From Geomicrobium sediminis (GTDB taxonomy: Bacteria > Bacillota > Bacilli > Bacillales > Marinococcaceae), in the NCBI RefSeq assembly GCF_016908595.1, contig NZ_JAFBEC010000001.1, positions 496,001-560,000 on the forward strand: a stretch of 64,000 nt of DNA, given 5' to 3'. The number at the start of each line of letters is the position of its first letter. The first letter of the stretch is position 1. The notes beneath the pieces were generated by a model. That model saw nothing but the letters and a program-made list of their open reading frames with translations. It ran no database searches and had not been told where the DNA came from. Positions 22,508 to 32,869 of the stretch are shown piece after piece. A program made the translations under genes and the position numbers.

Positions 22508-23537
22508 AGACGTTCGATGCAGCTTTATTCAATCGATTCATAATGGCTCTTCCGAGACCTTTATCTTCAAACGTTTGAAACACAAGGACATCAACATTCG
22601 GCACTACATCGTCTACCTCACGCAAGACACGATAGACATTGCTAGAAATCGCATGCAAATCAGATCCCGCTCCAAGCGTAAACACAACATCCGCTGTAAC
22701 TCGTTCGCGCCACTCATCAATGACGGCAACTGCCGTACGTTTTCCTGATCGCTTCAATTCGCGGAGGACGTCGTTCGTATGCTCAAGCCCTGTCGTTAAC
22801 ACGAGTTCTGTATTCGGGGCATAATGGCGATATTTCATGCCTGGTGAACGAGGTGCTTCCTCTGTCAAATTGATCGAACGATTCTGCTCAAATTGGAACC
22901 CTAAAGCATCCTCCATCATTTCTTGAGTAACTCCGCCCGGTCGCAAGATGACAGGTTCTTCACCACTTACATCAACAACAGTTGATTCAAGTCCATATCC
23001 TGTAGCACCACCATCAATAATGGCATCAATCCTGCCGTCGAGATCTGCTTTTACGTGACTAGCACGCGTTGGACTTGGGCGACCAGACCGATTGGCACTC
23101 GGGGCAGCAATCGGTAATTTTACAGATTGCAATAACGTTAACGCTAATGGATGATCTGGCATACGAACAGCGACCGTATCAAGTCCTGCTGTCACAATAT
23201 CTGGTACCCCGGATTTTCGTTTCATGACTAACGTCAGCGGACCCGGCCAAAATGTTTCAACCAAAATAGTAGCCATTTCATTTACTTCTAGAACCAATGT
23301 GTCTAACTGTTCAATGTGTCCAATATGTAGAATGAGTGGATTATCACTCGGTCGCCCTTTCGCTTCGAAGATTTTAGCCACCGCTTCTGTGGATAACCCA
23401 TTCGCACCTAACCCATAAACCGTTTCTGTCGGAAAGGCGACAAGACCGCCTTTTTTCCATATATCCACTGCCTTTGAAACGCTTTCAGTGTCTTGAAAGT
23501 TATTCACAGGCAACCAGTTTGTATGTTGGTAACTCAC
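22506..23537 (-). CDS. ywlC: L-threonylcarbamoyladenylate synthase (Sua5/YwlC)
   Basis: Two-domain enzyme of 343 aa that makes threonylcarbamoyl-AMP for tRNA t6A37. The YrdC domain (about 20-210) has GGLVAFPTETVYGLG, PSDNPLILHI and PSANRSGRPSPT. The C-terminal Sua5 domain (about 240-343) follows the APRSPGMKYRHYAP linker. The start is GTG 23537 with AAGGAG 8 nt upstream. Partners TsaB/D/E are not in the window. Confidence 0.93.
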   Translation of the reverse strand: MSYQHTNWLPVNNFQDTESVSKAVDIWKKGGLVAFPTETVYGLGANGLSTEAVAKIFEAKGRPSDNPLILHIGHIEQLDTLVLEVNEMATILVETFWPGPLTLVMKRKSGVPDIVTAGLDTVAVRMPDHPLALTLLQSVKLPIAAPSANRSGRPSPTRASHVKADLDGRIDAIIDGGATGYGLESTVVDVSGEEPVILRPGGVTQEMMEDALGFQFEQNRSINLTEEAPRSPGMKYRHYAPNTELVLTTGLEHTNDVLRELKRSGKRTAVAVIDEWRERVTADVVFTLGAGSDLHAISSNVYRVLREVDDVVPNVDVLVFQTFEDKGLGRAIMNRLNKAASNV

Positions 23538-23665
23538 ACGTATTTCTCCTTAAAATGTAAAATTCCCCTTTATAACAAGGCTTTTGACACTGTGTACACC
23601 GCTGCCGAGTTATCCACAATTCGAAGGGGTTTATCCACATAGGTGTTTGTTGTTGAGGATAACTC

Positions 23666-24292
23666 TTATGATTTTCCACCAAACCAATTGTCCCATAATT
23701 CTGCCACAAAAAATGTGAATTCCGGCTCTGAATTATCCCCAGTTTTGTCTACATCCTCTGTTGATAACTCGACTTCCTCTTCTTCTATTTCTTCATCCGT
23801 TCCGATCCCTAAGTCAGTCAAACAGAGTGGCGGAAATAAGACACACCACCAATTTTCTCCGTTTCCATCACCAATTTCAATAACGAGTGCTTCATATAAT
23901 CCTGCTGGGTATACGAGTGGTCCATACACTTTTGTTGGGAACTCCACGTCTTCTGATAATGAAACATCTACAGGTAGATCAAAACCATGTCGTTCGACGA
24001 TGTCTTCTGCAATGTCTTCAATGTTTGTTAATTGCTCTGTAAATGTTGCTCTTGCCTCCGATTGCGTCGTCGCCCCTGTTAGCATTTCACGAGTATAAAG
24101 GGCAACTTCATCACGAACATCTCGTTTAATCTGTTGATGCACAAGTGCATCAGAATGCGAAAAGATTCGCAAACGGATTGCATCTTCAGGAATGCTATCT
24201 TCCGCCATCCAATATTGTTGTTGGCTTTCCCACGTACCGACGACCATAAATAAACAGATAAATGTATAAATAAGTGCTTGTTTCATGATCAT
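23666..24292 (-). CDS. spoIIR: Stage II sporulation protein R
   Basis: Forespore-secreted signalling protein of 208 aa that triggers SpoIIGA processing of pro-SigE across the septum. An N-terminal signal/anchor (about 3-20) is followed by the family core AIRLRIFSHSDALVHQQIKRDVRDEV and PAGLYEALVIEIGDGNGENWWCVLFPPLC. The C-terminal tail is acidic (EEIEEEEVELSTED). Location next to prmC-prfA is the Bacillus order. The ribosome site GAGAGGGAGAG lies in a strong predicted hairpin, so translation may be restrained. Confidence 0.93.
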   Translation of the reverse strand: MIMKQALIYTFICLFMVVGTWESQQQYWMAEDSIPEDAIRLRIFSHSDALVHQQIKRDVRDEVALYTREMLTGATTQSEARATFTEQLTNIEDIAEDIVERHGFDLPVDVSLSEDVEFPTKVYGPLVYPAGLYEALVIEIGDGNGENWWCVLFPPLCLTDLGIGTDEEIEEEEVELSTEDVDKTGDNSEPEFTFFVAELWDNWFGGKS

Positions 24293-24295
24293 TCA

Positions 24296-24337
24296 CTCTC
24301 CCTCTCTACTGTTAAGCTTGGTCAGAGGGAGGGAGAG
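24296..24337 (-). promoter_or_regulatory. Hairpin sequestering the spoIIR ribosome site
   Basis: In minus-strand RNA CUCUCCCUCCCU (24337-24326) pairs with AGAGAGGGAGAG (24307-24296), 11 of 12 positions, with an 18-nt loop. The 3' arm is the spoIIR Shine-Dalgarno sequence and ends 3 nt before the ATG. Confidence 0.6.
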
Positions 24338-24343
24338 ATAAAC

Positions 24344-24376
24344 TCGTTTTCGTACGACAAATTTCTTATGTGATAC
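24344..24376 (-). promoter_or_regulatory. SigF-like promoter of spoIIR
   Basis: Minus strand: GTATC (24372-24376), 16-nt spacer, GTACGAAAACGA (24344-24355), resembling SigF -35 GYATA and -10 GGNNAAAANTA. spoIIR is a SigF gene in B. subtilis. The implied transcript would begin at or just before the hairpin. Confidence 0.4.
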
Positions 24377-25217
24377 TTATGATTCGATCTTTACCATTGA
24401 GGTCTTGATGTATGCGGACGTGAGCATGCGGAAATGCTTTTTCCATTAACGAAGAAACCGTCGGTCCTTGATCGTAACCAATTTCTAATAACACGATTCC
24501 GTCTTCAGCTAATATACCTGGAAGCTCCTCTGCTAAGCGCACGTAGAACAGGAGTCCATCTTCTCCACCTGCGAGGGCTAAATGAGGTTCTTGATTTTTG
24601 ACATGCTCATGAAGTTTCTCCACTTCGGCAATCGGAATGTACGGTGGGTTACTGACGATTACGTTATACGTCTCACCTACGAGCGGGCCAGTCAAATCTC
24701 CTTCTCGAAAGGCTACACGGGTAGCTCCAAGCTTCTTTGCATTCCCACTGGCTACTTCAAGTGCACGCTTTGAGATGTCTGTTGCCACAACTCTCGCTTC
24801 TTTGCATTCCAAAGAGAGCGTCACAGAAATCGCTCCACTCCCCGTAGCAATGTCGGCAATCTTCGGTGCACGAAAGCCTTTTTCTTGCATCAATTTGAGT
24901 GCAAGCTCAATAAGCTCTTCGGTTTCTGGTCTTGGAATGAGCACATGTTCGTTTACGTTAAACTTCCGGCCATAAAAACTCGCTTGGCCACTAATGTATT
25001 GCACTGGCTCGCCCGCGATAAACCGTTCAATAGCCGCTTGATACGACACTTTTTGGTCTTCTCGTAACTCCTCACGACGTTTCAGTTGAAATTCGATGCC
25101 CTCCACGCCAAGAAGGTCTTCCATAATCCAGACCGCAGCATGTGCTTCTTTTTCTTTAGACTCTAAAAAAGACGAAGCCCAATTTAGGGCTTCGTATACA
25201 TATGTTACGTCTTTCAT
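24366..25217 (-). CDS. prmC: Release factor glutamine methyltransferase
   Basis: SAM-dependent enzyme of 283 aa that N5-methylates the Gln of the GGQ motif in release factors. It has an N-terminal helical domain (about 1-80), the SAM motif [15 protein letters not shown], and the catalytic NPPY in [10 protein letters not shown]. Its ATG overlaps the prfA stop, matching its functional partner. The length is normal. Confidence 0.95.
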   Translation of the reverse strand: MKDVTYVYEALNWASSFLESKEKEAHAAVWIMEDLLGVEGIEFQLKRREELREDQKVSYQAAIERFIAGEPVQYISGQASFYGRKFNVNEHVLIPRPETEELIELALKLMQEKGFRAPKIADIATGSGAISVTLSLECKEARVVATDISKRALEVASGNAKKLGATRVAFREGDLTGPLVGETYNVIVSNPPYIPIAEVEKLHEHVKNQEPHLALAGGEDGLLFYVRLAEELPGILAEDGIVLLEIGYDQGPTVSSLMEKAFPHAHVRIHQDLNGKDRIISIT

Positions 25218-26287
25218 TCGCTCGTATGCTCCATCATTTTTGCTTGCTCTTCAACAATGAGTTGATCAATAATTTCATTCAAGTTCCCTTGAAGAATTTG
25301 TTCGAGCTTTTGCAATGTTAATCCGATGCGATGGTCAGTAACACGACTTTGCGGGAAGTTATACGTACGAATACGTTCAGAACGGTCGCCTGTTCCAACC
25401 GCAGCTTTACGGTTTTCTGCGTACTCATCTTGTGCTTCCTTTTGGAACTTATCATACACACGGGCACGTAATACTTTCATCGCTTTATCGCGGTTTTTGA
25501 TTTGTGATTTCTCATCTTGGCAACTCACGACGATCCCAGTCGGCTCATGTGTGATTCGCACAGCAGACATCGTCGTGTTAACACTCTGGCCGCCTGGACC
25601 ACTTGAAGCAAATGTGTCCACTCGTAAGTCTTTATCGTGAATCTCTACCTCAACTTCTTCAGCTTCTGGAAGTACAGCTACCGTCGCTGTTGATGTATGA
25701 ATTCGTCCACCCGACTCCGTAGATGGAATACGCTGCACACGGTGTGCGCCGTTTTCGTACTTCATCTTTGAGTATGCACCGTCACCATTAATGGAGAAAA
25801 TAATTTCTTTGAACCCACCAATGTCAGTCGCATGCGTCTCAATGATTTCCGTCTTCCAGCGATTCTGCTCCGCAAAACGGCTATACATTTTAAATAAATC
25901 CCCTGCAAAAAGTGCCGCTTCGTCACCGCCTGCCGCACCACGAATTTCAATAATTACGTTCTTATCGTCGTTCGGGTCTTTAGGAATAAGGAGGATTTTC
26001 AGTCGTTCTTCAATTTCAACTTTACGTTCTTGAAGCTCTTCAATCTCCATTTTAACCATTTCAAGCATATCCGCATCAAGATCTTCTTCGTTCAACATCA
26101 CTTTTGCATCGCTCAATTCAGATGATGTTGTTTTATATTCGCGGTACGCCTGTACAGTCTCTTCTATGTTCGATTGCTCTTTAGAATACTCACGTAGCTT
26201 GTTTGTATCACTTATGACTTCAGGATCACTTAACCATGCATTTAGCTGCTCGTAGCGATCTTCAACCGTTTGAAGTTTTTCAAGCAC
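25214..26287 (-). CDS. prfA: Peptide chain release factor 1
   Basis: Class I release factor (357 aa) for UAA and UAG. The GGQ peptidyl-hydrolysis motif is in [16 protein letters not shown], and the stop-codon tripeptide PxT is PST in [14 protein letters not shown]. The start is GTG 26287: GAGGTGA sits 5 nt upstream and the product then begins like B. subtilis RF1. A GTG three codons earlier lies inside that ribosome site. It is co-transcribed with prmC. Confidence 0.95.
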   Translation of the reverse strand: MLEKLQTVEDRYEQLNAWLSDPEVISDTNKLREYSKEQSNIEETVQAYREYKTTSSELSDAKVMLNEEDLDADMLEMVKMEIEELQERKVEIEERLKILLIPKDPNDDKNVIIEIRGAAGGDEAALFAGDLFKMYSRFAEQNRWKTEIIETHATDIGGFKEIIFSINGDGAYSKMKYENGAHRVQRIPSTESGGRIHTSTATVAVLPEAEEVEVEIHDKDLRVDTFASSGPGGQSVNTTMSAVRITHEPTGIVVSCQDEKSQIKNRDKAMKVLRARVYDKFQKEAQDEYAENRKAAVGTGDRSERIRTYNFPQSRVTDHRIGLTLQKLEQILQGNLNEIIDQLIVEEQAKMMEHTSE

Positions 26288-26393
26288 ATTCTTCACCTCA
26301 TTTTTCTTCTAAATTTAGTATAGTATAAGGAAGTAAGTTGGTCAAAACGGGTTCTGCTCTTGTTCCATGTGAAACATTACTAGGAGGGGTACG

Positions 26394-27731
26394 ATGAAAC
26401 GTTACGTCATTATCGGTGGAGATGCCGCAGGCATGAGCGCGGCAATGGAACTAGTACGAAATCGAGACAAAGAAGATACGATGATTACAACCATAGAGAA
26501 AGGTGCAATTTATTCTTATGCTCAATGCGGCCTTCCTTATGTGATTGAAGGAGCAATTGAACACGAAGATCATTTAATCGCGCGAGACGTCGAGACGTTT
26601 CGAAGTCGATATGGCATCGATGCTCGGACGAATAGTGAAGTCACATCCATTGATTGTGAGAAAAAATTTGTTTACGTACAAAGTGAGAACAAACAAGAAA
26701 CGATTGATTACGATACACTTTTGATCGCCACTGGAGCGAGCCCGATTGTGCCTGACATTCCAGGCAAAGATCTTAAAGGTACACATACATTAAAAACAAT
26801 TCCAGATTTACAAAACTTACAAAAAGACCTTCCAGACGTGTCTCACATCACCATTGTTGGAGGCGGGTACATCGGCCTTGAGCTGACCGAAGCCCTCGTT
26901 ACGCAAGGTTATGATATTTGTCTCATTCAAAGAAACGACCAGTTGGCTCCTGGTATTGACGACCAACTCGTTGAACACTTACATGATGAAGCACGACTCC
27001 ATAATGTTGATTTGCGATTATCAGAACAAATTGAAGCAGTCCAAGGCACAACGCGTGTGCATGCTGTGAAAACAGATCAAAGCGAGATATCAACTGATCT
27101 CGTCATTTTCGCAACAGGAATCGAGCCGAATACAGCCTTTCTATCTGACTGCTCTGTTACACGCTCTAAAGAAGGAGCGATTTATGTAGATGAGTACTTG
27201 CAAACGAGTGTTCCCGACATCTATGCCGCTGGTGATTGTGCCCTTCAATATCATCGACTAAAAGAAGAAGCTGATTACGCTCCATTAGGAACACATGCGA
27301 ATAAACAAGGGCGTATTGCAGGAATGAACATGAGTGAGCGACTCCCTCTTCGTCGCTATGAAGGGATGACAGGTACGAGTATATTCCGCTTTTTTAACCT
27401 TGATGTAGCGATGACTGGCTTATCTGAAGAAGAAGCTACGGCTCTTGGACATGATGTTGGCACCGTTCACTATACAGGCTCTCATATTGCTGGTTATTTC
27501 GAAGAGAAGAAGCCGATTCACCTGAACCTTGTCTACGATCGTACGAGCGATCAATTTCTCGGTGCACAAATTATCGGTAAAGGCGCTGATAAACGTATTG
27601 ATGTCGCAGCTACTGCACTTTATTCGAAGTTAACGTGTGAGGACATTGAGAATTTAGACCTCGCTTATGCTCCACCTTATAACGGTGTTTGGGACCCGAT
27701 ACAACAAGCGCTTAGAAGGCGTGAACGCTAA
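26394..27731 (+). CDS. cdr: CoA-disulfide reductase-type FAD oxidoreductase
   Basis: Flavoprotein of 445 aa of the single-Cys pyridine nucleotide-disulfide family. It has FAD-binding IGGDAAGMSAAMEL, the redox Cys45 in SYAQCGLPYVIEG, an NAD(P)H-binding IVGGGYIGLELTEAL, the second FAD motif VPDIYAAGDCA, and a C-terminal dimer domain (about 330-445). It probably keeps coenzyme A reduced, a thiol function in Bacillaceae; NADH oxidase or peroxidase relatives share the fold. The ATG follows GGAGGGG. It is the only plus-strand gene between 8 and 34 kb, so it is a stand-alone unit. Confidence 0.85.
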   Translation: MKRYVIIGGDAAGMSAAMELVRNRDKEDTMITTIEKGAIYSYAQCGLPYVIEGAIEHEDHLIARDVETFRSRYGIDARTNSEVTSIDCEKKFVYVQSENKQETIDYDTLLIATGASPIVPDIPGKDLKGTHTLKTIPDLQNLQKDLPDVSHITIVGGGYIGLELTEALVTQGYDICLIQRNDQLAPGIDDQLVEHLHDEARLHNVDLRLSEQIEAVQGTTRVHAVKTDQSEISTDLVIFATGIEPNTAFLSDCSVTRSKEGAIYVDEYLQTSVPDIYAAGDCALQYHRLKEEADYAPLGTHANKQGRIAGMNMSERLPLRRYEGMTGTSIFRFFNLDVAMTGLSEEEATALGHDVGTVHYTGSHIAGYFEEKKPIHLNLVYDRTSDQFLGAQIIGKGADKRIDVAATALYSKLTCEDIENLDLAYAPPYNGVWDPIQQALRRRER

Positions 27732-27761
27732 CAAGCAAGCCTTATGATAAGGCTTGCTTGT
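27731..27761. terminator. Terminator after cdr
   Basis: Perfect 14-bp inverted repeat ACAAGCAAGCCTTA/TAAGGCTTGCTTGT with a 3-nt loop, overlapping the cdr stop codon. The T-run is weak. Confidence 0.75.
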
Positions 27762-27914
27762 TCATCATGATCCCATGTTTCCCCTAATGAAATCTGTAGA
27801 CGTGGCATACGTATACAAATGGAGGTTGTCATCCAACAACAATCTTTTTGATTGTGCACTATCATTTTGTCCGTGAGTGTTAGTTATGATGTTCGGAGAT
27901 CTAAGGAAATTGAA

Positions 27915-27953
27915 CAAAAAAAAGACAAGTGGGAGTCCCCCTGGCTTGTCTTG
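27915..27953 (-). terminator. Terminator of rpmE2
   Basis: Minus-strand hairpin AAGACAAG...CTTGTCTT with internal G-C pairs (GGGGGACTCCC) and eight T residues, just past the stop. Confidence 0.88.
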
Positions 27954-27957
27954 AACA

Positions 27958-28200
27958 TTACATGTTGTATTTCTTTTTGAAGCGATCGATACGACCACCA
28001 GCATCAGCAAGCTTCTGCTTACCTGTGTAGAACGGGTGAGAATCAGAGCTGATTTCAACTTTAATTACAGGATACGTATTGCCGTCTTCCCATTCTGTTG
28101 TTTCAGCTGATGATTTCGTAGAACCACCTAGGAATTTGAAGCCCGTGCTTGTATCTAAGAAAACAACTTTTTGATATTGCGGATGAATTTCCGTTTTCAT
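27958..28200 (-). CDS. rpmE2: Ribosomal protein L31, type B (zinc-independent)
   Basis: 50S subunit protein of 80 aa. It has no cysteine at all and carries the longer insertion ([22 protein letters not shown] in part) of the C-minus or type B form; the zinc-binding form is about 66 aa with four Cys/His ligands. In B. subtilis the copy beside rho is the zinc form, while the type B paralogue (YtiA) sits elsewhere under Zur. Here the type B gene occupies the rho-adjacent locus. A strong SigA promoter and no obvious Zur box suggest constitutive expression. Confidence 0.93.
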   Translation of the reverse strand: MKTEIHPQYQKVVFLDTSTGFKFLGGSTKSSAETTEWEDGNTYPVIKVEISSDSHPFYTGKQKLADAGGRIDRFKKKYNM

Positions 28201-28250
28201 GAAGTATTCCCTCCTCCCTCTTACGCAGAGGTCTTTTCACACATAAAAAG

Positions 28251-28279
28251 ATTATAACAATGGGACAGCTATTTTTCAA
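28251..28279 (-). promoter_or_regulatory. SigA promoter of rpmE2
   Basis: Minus strand: -35 TTGAAA (28274-28279), 17-bp spacer, -10 TATAAT (28251-28256), about 50 nt from the start codon, with a GGGAGGAGGG ribosome site. Confidence 0.75.
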
Positions 28280-28310
28280 GTTCTACAATAAGACTTTTCA
28301 AAAATTGGCA

Positions 28311-29594
28311 TTAAACGCCGGACTTTGTTTTTGAACGTTGTCTTGCCTTGTCTTGTTCCATACGTTCGAAAAACTCTTCATTCGTCTTCGTATCCTTGAT
28401 CCTACGGATGAAATGATCCACAAACTCTGGGGAATCACTCATCGTTTTACGCATCGCCCACAGGCTTTCTAAGTGGCCTTTTGGTACGAGCAATTCTTCT
28501 TTACGAGTCGATGAGCGGCGAATATCAATGGATGGAAAGATCCGTCGTTCAGCAAGCTTACGGTCAAGATGTAGCTCCATGTTCCCTGTTCCTTTAAATT
28601 CCTCGTAAATCACATCGTCCATACGTGAACCTGTATCCACGAGAGCCGTTGCTAAAATTGTCATACTTCCACCTTCTTCAATGTTACGCGCAGCTCCAAA
28701 GAAACGTTTCGGGCGGTGGAATGCTGCAGGGTCAATACCCCCAGAAAGCGTACGACCACTAGGAGGAATAACAAGGTTATAGGCTCGCGCAAGACGAGTT
28801 AAACTATCCATTAAGATGATTACGTCTTTACGTTGTTCTACAAGACGCATCGCTCTTTCTAAAACGAGTTCAGTTACTTTAATGTGATTCTCTGGCACTT
28901 CATCAAACGTCGAGTGAACAACTTCACCTTGAACAGAGCGCTCAATATCCGTTACTTCCTCTGGACGCTCATCAATCAGTAATACAATTAACTCTGCATC
29001 CGGATGATTTTCAGAGATGCTATTTGCGACTTGTTTGAGTAAAGACGTTTTCCCTGCTTTTGGTGGGGCTACAATGAGTCCACGTTGTCCAAAGCCAACT
29101 GGCGTTACGATATCGATAATACGCGCAGATAATCGCCCTGGGTTTGTTTCAAGTTGAATTTTCTTATTCGGAAACAAAGGCGTTAGTGCAGGGAAATGGG
29201 GGCGTTCTTTCGCATGGTCTGGCTCGTCCCCATTTACAGCCGACACTTGCAATAAACCGTGATAGCGCTCATTGTCTTTAGGCTTTCTTACTTTGCCTGA
29301 GACACGATCTCCATTTCTTAAGTCAAAACGACGAATTTGTGAGGCAGAAATGTAAATATCTTCTGAGCTCGGTAAATAGTTGATCGGACGTAAAAATCCA
29401 TACCCTTCTGTCTGAATGATCTCTAGAACACCTTCCATAAACATGAGACCATCTTGTTCTGCTTGTCCTTTTAATATTGCAAAAACAAGCTCTTGCTTCG
29501 TTAATTTACTGTAGTAGGAGATCTTCAGCTCTTTTGCGAGCTTATATAAATCTCGAAGTGTCTTTTGCTCGAGTTCAGCTAATGAATAACTCAA
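28311..29594 (-). CDS. rho: Transcription termination factor Rho
   Basis: Hexameric RNA helicase of 427 aa that ends Rho-dependent transcripts. It has an N-terminal helical domain, a cold-shock-like RNA-binding domain with EGYGFLR, Walker [13 protein letters not shown], Walker [17 protein letters not shown], and the Q/R-loop regions. The start is TTG 29594 with AGTGGTGAAG upstream. It lies between glpX and rpmE2 as in B. subtilis. Confidence 0.96.
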   Translation of the reverse strand: MSYSLAELEQKTLRDLYKLAKELKISYYSKLTKQELVFAILKGQAEQDGLMFMEGVLEIIQTEGYGFLRPINYLPSSEDIYISASQIRRFDLRNGDRVSGKVRKPKDNERYHGLLQVSAVNGDEPDHAKERPHFPALTPLFPNKKIQLETNPGRLSARIIDIVTPVGFGQRGLIVAPPKAGKTSLLKQVANSISENHPDAELIVLLIDERPEEVTDIERSVQGEVVHSTFDEVPENHIKVTELVLERAMRLVEQRKDVIILMDSLTRLARAYNLVIPPSGRTLSGGIDPAAFHRPKRFFGAARNIEEGGSMTILATALVDTGSRMDDVIYEEFKGTGNMELHLDRKLAERRIFPSIDIRRSSTRKEELLVPKGHLESLWAMRKTMSDSPEFVDHFIRRIKDTKTNEEFFERMEQDKARQRSKTKSGV

Positions 29595-29807
29595 ACGTCT
29601 TCACCACTTTCTTAAGTTACTTATCATTTCAATTGAATTCATTGTTAGTTGTCTTGGGATCATTACGAAAGGCAGGACATTAGAAGGAAAACTTCGAATG
29701 TTATGGGAGGTTTGGAAAAACAGATAAAGCGAGAATTCATTGTACCTAACGTACCATACTTTTGGACGAGTTGGGAACAACGAATTCCGAAGTATTAGTA
29801 TTACGAA

Positions 29808-30776
29808 TTAATTCTTCATGAAAAAATCGGGTTTCTTTGCAACGTTATGCTTACCATCAATAAAACGTACGGTTCCTGATTTCGCCCTCATAACAAGTGA
29901 TTGAGTGGTTGCTTTTGTACTCTTATAATGAACACCTTTTAATAGTTCTCCATCGGTAACACCAGTCGCTGCAAAAATACAGTCATCTCCACCGACGAGG
30001 TCGTCCATAAATAACACTTTCGATGTGTCCTCAATCCCCATTTGATGACACCGTGCTTCTTCCGCATCGTCTTTTGGTAATAGACGACCTTGGAATTCTC
30101 CCCCGAGACATTTCAATGCTACTGCAGAGATTACTCCTTCAGGAGCTCCCCCTGTTCCCATTAATAAATCCATACCTGTTTCATCAAATGCCGTATTAAT
30201 TGCCGCTGCGACATCACCGTCTTGAATGAGCTTAATTCTCGCTCCAGCTTGGCGAACCTCTTCTATTAACTGCTTATGACGATCACGTTGTAAAATGCTG
30301 ACAACGAGGTCCTCAACATCTTTGGATTTCGCTTTTGCGACCGCTTTCAAATTCTCTTCCACTGTTGCATCAAGACTAATGACTCCAACAGCCTCAGGGC
30401 CTACAGCAATTTTCTCCATATACATATCTGGAGCATGCAACAACATTCCGTCGTCGGCAACTGCCAAAACTGCAAGTGCGTTCCACGTACCAGCAGCTAC
30501 AATATTCGTACCTTCAACAGGATCAACGGCAACATCCACACGAGGTCCAAAACCATTTCCGAGCTTCTCCCCGATATAAAGCATTGGCGCTTCGTCTTTC
30601 TCGCCCTCACCGATGACGACGGTCCCTTTCATCGGGATCGTATCGAATACATCACGCATGGCGCTTGTGGCTGCATCATCCGCTTCTTCTTTCATTCCCC
30701 GCCCCATCCAGCGTGCTGCAGAAAGCGCTGCTGCTTCAGTAACACGCACGAGTTCCATGGATAAGCTACGTTCCAT
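29808..30776 (-). CDS. glpX: Fructose-1,6-bisphosphatase class II
   Basis: Gluconeogenic phosphatase of 322 aa. Metal-binding residues appear in [18 protein letters not shown] and DPVEGTN, and [12 protein letters not shown] is conserved. The ATG at 30776 has AAAGGGG 9 nt upstream. It lies 17 bp downstream of murA2 in the same direction, probably one transcript. A 213-bp gap without a gene separates it from rho. Confidence 0.94.
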   Translation of the reverse strand: MERSLSMELVRVTEAAALSAARWMGRGMKEEADDAATSAMRDVFDTIPMKGTVVIGEGEKDEAPMLYIGEKLGNGFGPRVDVAVDPVEGTNIVAAGTWNALAVLAVADDGMLLHAPDMYMEKIAVGPEAVGVISLDATVEENLKAVAKAKSKDVEDLVVSILQRDRHKQLIEEVRQAGARIKLIQDGDVAAAINTAFDETGMDLLMGTGGAPEGVISAVALKCLGGEFQGRLLPKDDAEEARCHQMGIEDTSKVLFMDDLVGGDDCIFAATGVTDGELLKGVHYKSTKATTQSLVMRAKSGTVRFIDGKHNVAKKPDFFMKN

Positions 30777-30793
30777 TGTATCATGCCCCTTTG

Positions 30794-32095
30794 TTATGAA
30801 CTTTTTAGTTGCTCTTGCTCTTCCTCAGTCATCTTCTCCCGCCAAAGCTTTGCACCGAGTCCTTTTAATTTCTCTTCAAGAGATTCATAACCTCGATCGA
30901 TATGATGAACGCCTGTAATTTCCGTAACGCCATCCGCCATAAGACCAGCAATAACTAGAGCAGCTCCTGCTCTAAGGTCGCTCGCTTTCACACGCGCACC
31001 TTCGAGGCGCTTCCCACCGTTGATCATTGCTGAACGGCCTTCGACTTTAATGTCTGCACCCATTCGGCGTAACTCATCGATATGTTTAAAACGTGCATTG
31101 TAGATGGTGTCTGTAATAATACTCGTTCCCTGGGCCTTTGCTAACAATGAGGTAACCGGTTGTTGCAAATCTGTCGGAAAACCTGGATGAACGAGTGTTT
31201 TAATGTCGACACCCTTCAAACGGTTGTTGCTTCCTTTTACATAAACGGCATCATCATCACTATCAACATCAACGCCCATTTCATCGAGCTTAGCGATTAA
31301 TGATTCTAAATGATCAGGAATAACGTTTTGAACAGCTACATCTGAGCCCATACAAGCTGCAGCAATAATATACGTTCCCGCTTCAATCCGGTCTGGGATA
31401 ATGCTATGTGCACAACCCTTAAGCTTCTCCTTACCTTCAATACGGATCACATCGGTACCTGCACCTTTAATATCTGCACCCATGCTAGATAGAAGTGTCG
31501 CTACATCGATGATTTCAGGTTCTTTCGCGGCATTTTCGATGATCGTCTTCCCTTTTGCTTTCACAGCTGCAAGCATAATGTTAATCGTTGCACCAACGCT
31601 TACGACGTCAAGATAAATCTTCGCACCGACTAGCTCATTTGCTCGTAAGTAAATCGATCCTTGTTCGTTTGTTACGACAGCACCAAGTGCTTCAAATCCC
31701 TTGATATGTTGATCAATCGGTCGTGGACCTAAGTTACAGCCTCCAGGAAGACCAATTGAAGCTTTTTTAAAGCGTCCGAGCATTGCCCCCATCATATAGT
31801 ACGATGCGCGCATCTGCTTAACTCGCCCGTTCGGAAGTGGCATTGGCATCACTTGTCTTGGATCAATCGTCATTGCATCACCGTTGTGGTTCACACGACC
31901 ACCAATATGCTCAACGAGTTCAGCTAACACTTCCACATCTGAAATATTCGGCAAATTGTCAATCGTCACTGGTGAGTCCGCTAAAAGCGCAGCCGGTATT
32001 AATGCGACCGCACTGTTCTTCGCTCCACCGATTTGAACTTCTCCATGTAGTGGATGCCCACCCTCAACCATTAACTTATCCATGTGCTGCGTCAC
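30794..32095 (-). CDS. murA2: UDP-GlcNAc 1-carboxyvinyltransferase (MurAB/MurZ type)
   Basis: Second copy of the first peptidoglycan precursor enzyme, 433 aa from the GTG at 32095; an ATG four codons later (32083) is an equally possible start. The catalytic Cys120 is in [15 protein letters not shown]. Low-GC Gram-positives normally carry two such enzymes, and the locus between fba/fsa and glpX-rho is that of MurZ/MurAB. It diverges clearly from the copy at 6175-7488, so it is not a recent duplicate. Confidence 0.92.
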   Translation of the reverse strand: MTQHMDKLMVEGGHPLHGEVQIGGAKNSAVALIPAALLADSPVTIDNLPNISDVEVLAELVEHIGGRVNHNGDAMTIDPRQVMPMPLPNGRVKQMRASYYMMGAMLGRFKKASIGLPGGCNLGPRPIDQHIKGFEALGAVVTNEQGSIYLRANELVGAKIYLDVVSVGATINIMLAAVKAKGKTIIENAAKEPEIIDVATLLSSMGADIKGAGTDVIRIEGKEKLKGCAHSIIPDRIEAGTYIIAAACMGSDVAVQNVIPDHLESLIAKLDEMGVDVDSDDDAVYVKGSNNRLKGVDIKTLVHPGFPTDLQQPVTSLLAKAQGTSIITDTIYNARFKHIDELRRMGADIKVEGRSAMINGGKRLEGARVKASDLRAGAALVIAGLMADGVTEITGVHHIDRGYESLEEKLKGLGAKLWREKMTEEEQEQLKSS

Positions 32096-32149
32096 TTCCT
32101 CATCCTTCGGTTTAAATCTTAATTTTTAAGCAACTGTCTATGAACGTAA

Positions 32150-32192
32150 CCTTCCCCTCTTTCTAACTAGAATTGTCAAAAAGAGAGGAAGG
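32150..32192 (-). terminator. Terminator-like inverted repeat after fsa
   Basis: Minus-strand CCTTCCTCTCTTT and GAAAGAGGGGAAGG form a long stem with one mismatch and a 16-nt loop. The trailing sequence (TTACGTT) is a poor T-tract. Confidence 0.5.
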
Positions 32193-32198
32193 TAGACA

Positions 32199-32852
32199 TT
32201 ATCCTTTTTGGTTTGTTACTTTTTCCCAGTCTGCTAAAAACTTCTCAATGCCTTGGTCTGTCAACGGATGTGCTGCAAGTTGCTCAATAACTTTATACGG
32301 GATTGTTGCAATGTCTGCACCGCGTTTTGCAGACTCTGTTACGTGAACAGGATGACGTACAGATGCTGCAATGATTTGTGTATCAATGTCGTGTGTTGCA
32401 AAGATATCGGCAATCTCTTCAACAAGGTCTAAACCATTGCCACCAATATCATCAACGCGACCTAAAAACGGCGATACATACGTCGCCCCAGCACGTGCTG
32501 CTAAAAGTGCTTGCACACTTGAGAAAATCAGCGTTACGTTCGTTTCAATGCCGAGTTCTTTAAACACTTTAACTGCTTTAAGTCCTTCAACTGTCATCGG
32601 GACTTTCACCGTAACATTCGGTGCTACAGCAGCTAATTCTTTCCCTTCTTCAATCATTGCATCTGCTTCAAGTGCGATCACTTCTGCACTGACAGAGCCG
32701 CTTACAAGGGACGTAATTTCTTTAAGACGTTCTTTAAAGTCAATGCCCTCTTTGGCTACAAGACTTGGGTTTGTCGTTACCCCGTCAAGAATGCCAAGGT
32801 CGTGGGCTTTTTTAATGTCTTCTAGGTTTGCTGTATCAATGAAAAATTTCAT
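32199..32852 (-). CDS. fsa: Transaldolase / fructose-6-phosphate aldolase family
   Basis: Class I aldolase of 217 aa of the short transaldolase group (YwjH in B. subtilis). The N-terminus is [13 protein letters not shown] and [12 protein letters not shown] is typical. The Schiff-base lysine lies in NVTVKVPMT. It transfers dihydroxyacetone units in the pentose phosphate pathway or cleaves fructose-6-phosphate; sequence alone does not separate the two. It starts 17 bp after fbaA, so the two are probably co-transcribed. Confidence 0.9.
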   Translation of the reverse strand: MKFFIDTANLEDIKKAHDLGILDGVTTNPSLVAKEGIDFKERLKEITSLVSGSVSAEVIALEADAMIEEGKELAAVAPNVTVKVPMTVEGLKAVKVFKELGIETNVTLIFSSVQALLAARAGATYVSPFLGRVDDIGGNGLDLVEEIADIFATHDIDTQIIAASVRHPVHVTESAKRGADIATIPYKVIEQLAAHPLTDQGIEKFLADWEKVTNQKG

Positions 32853-32869
32853 GCTCTCACACCTAACCT

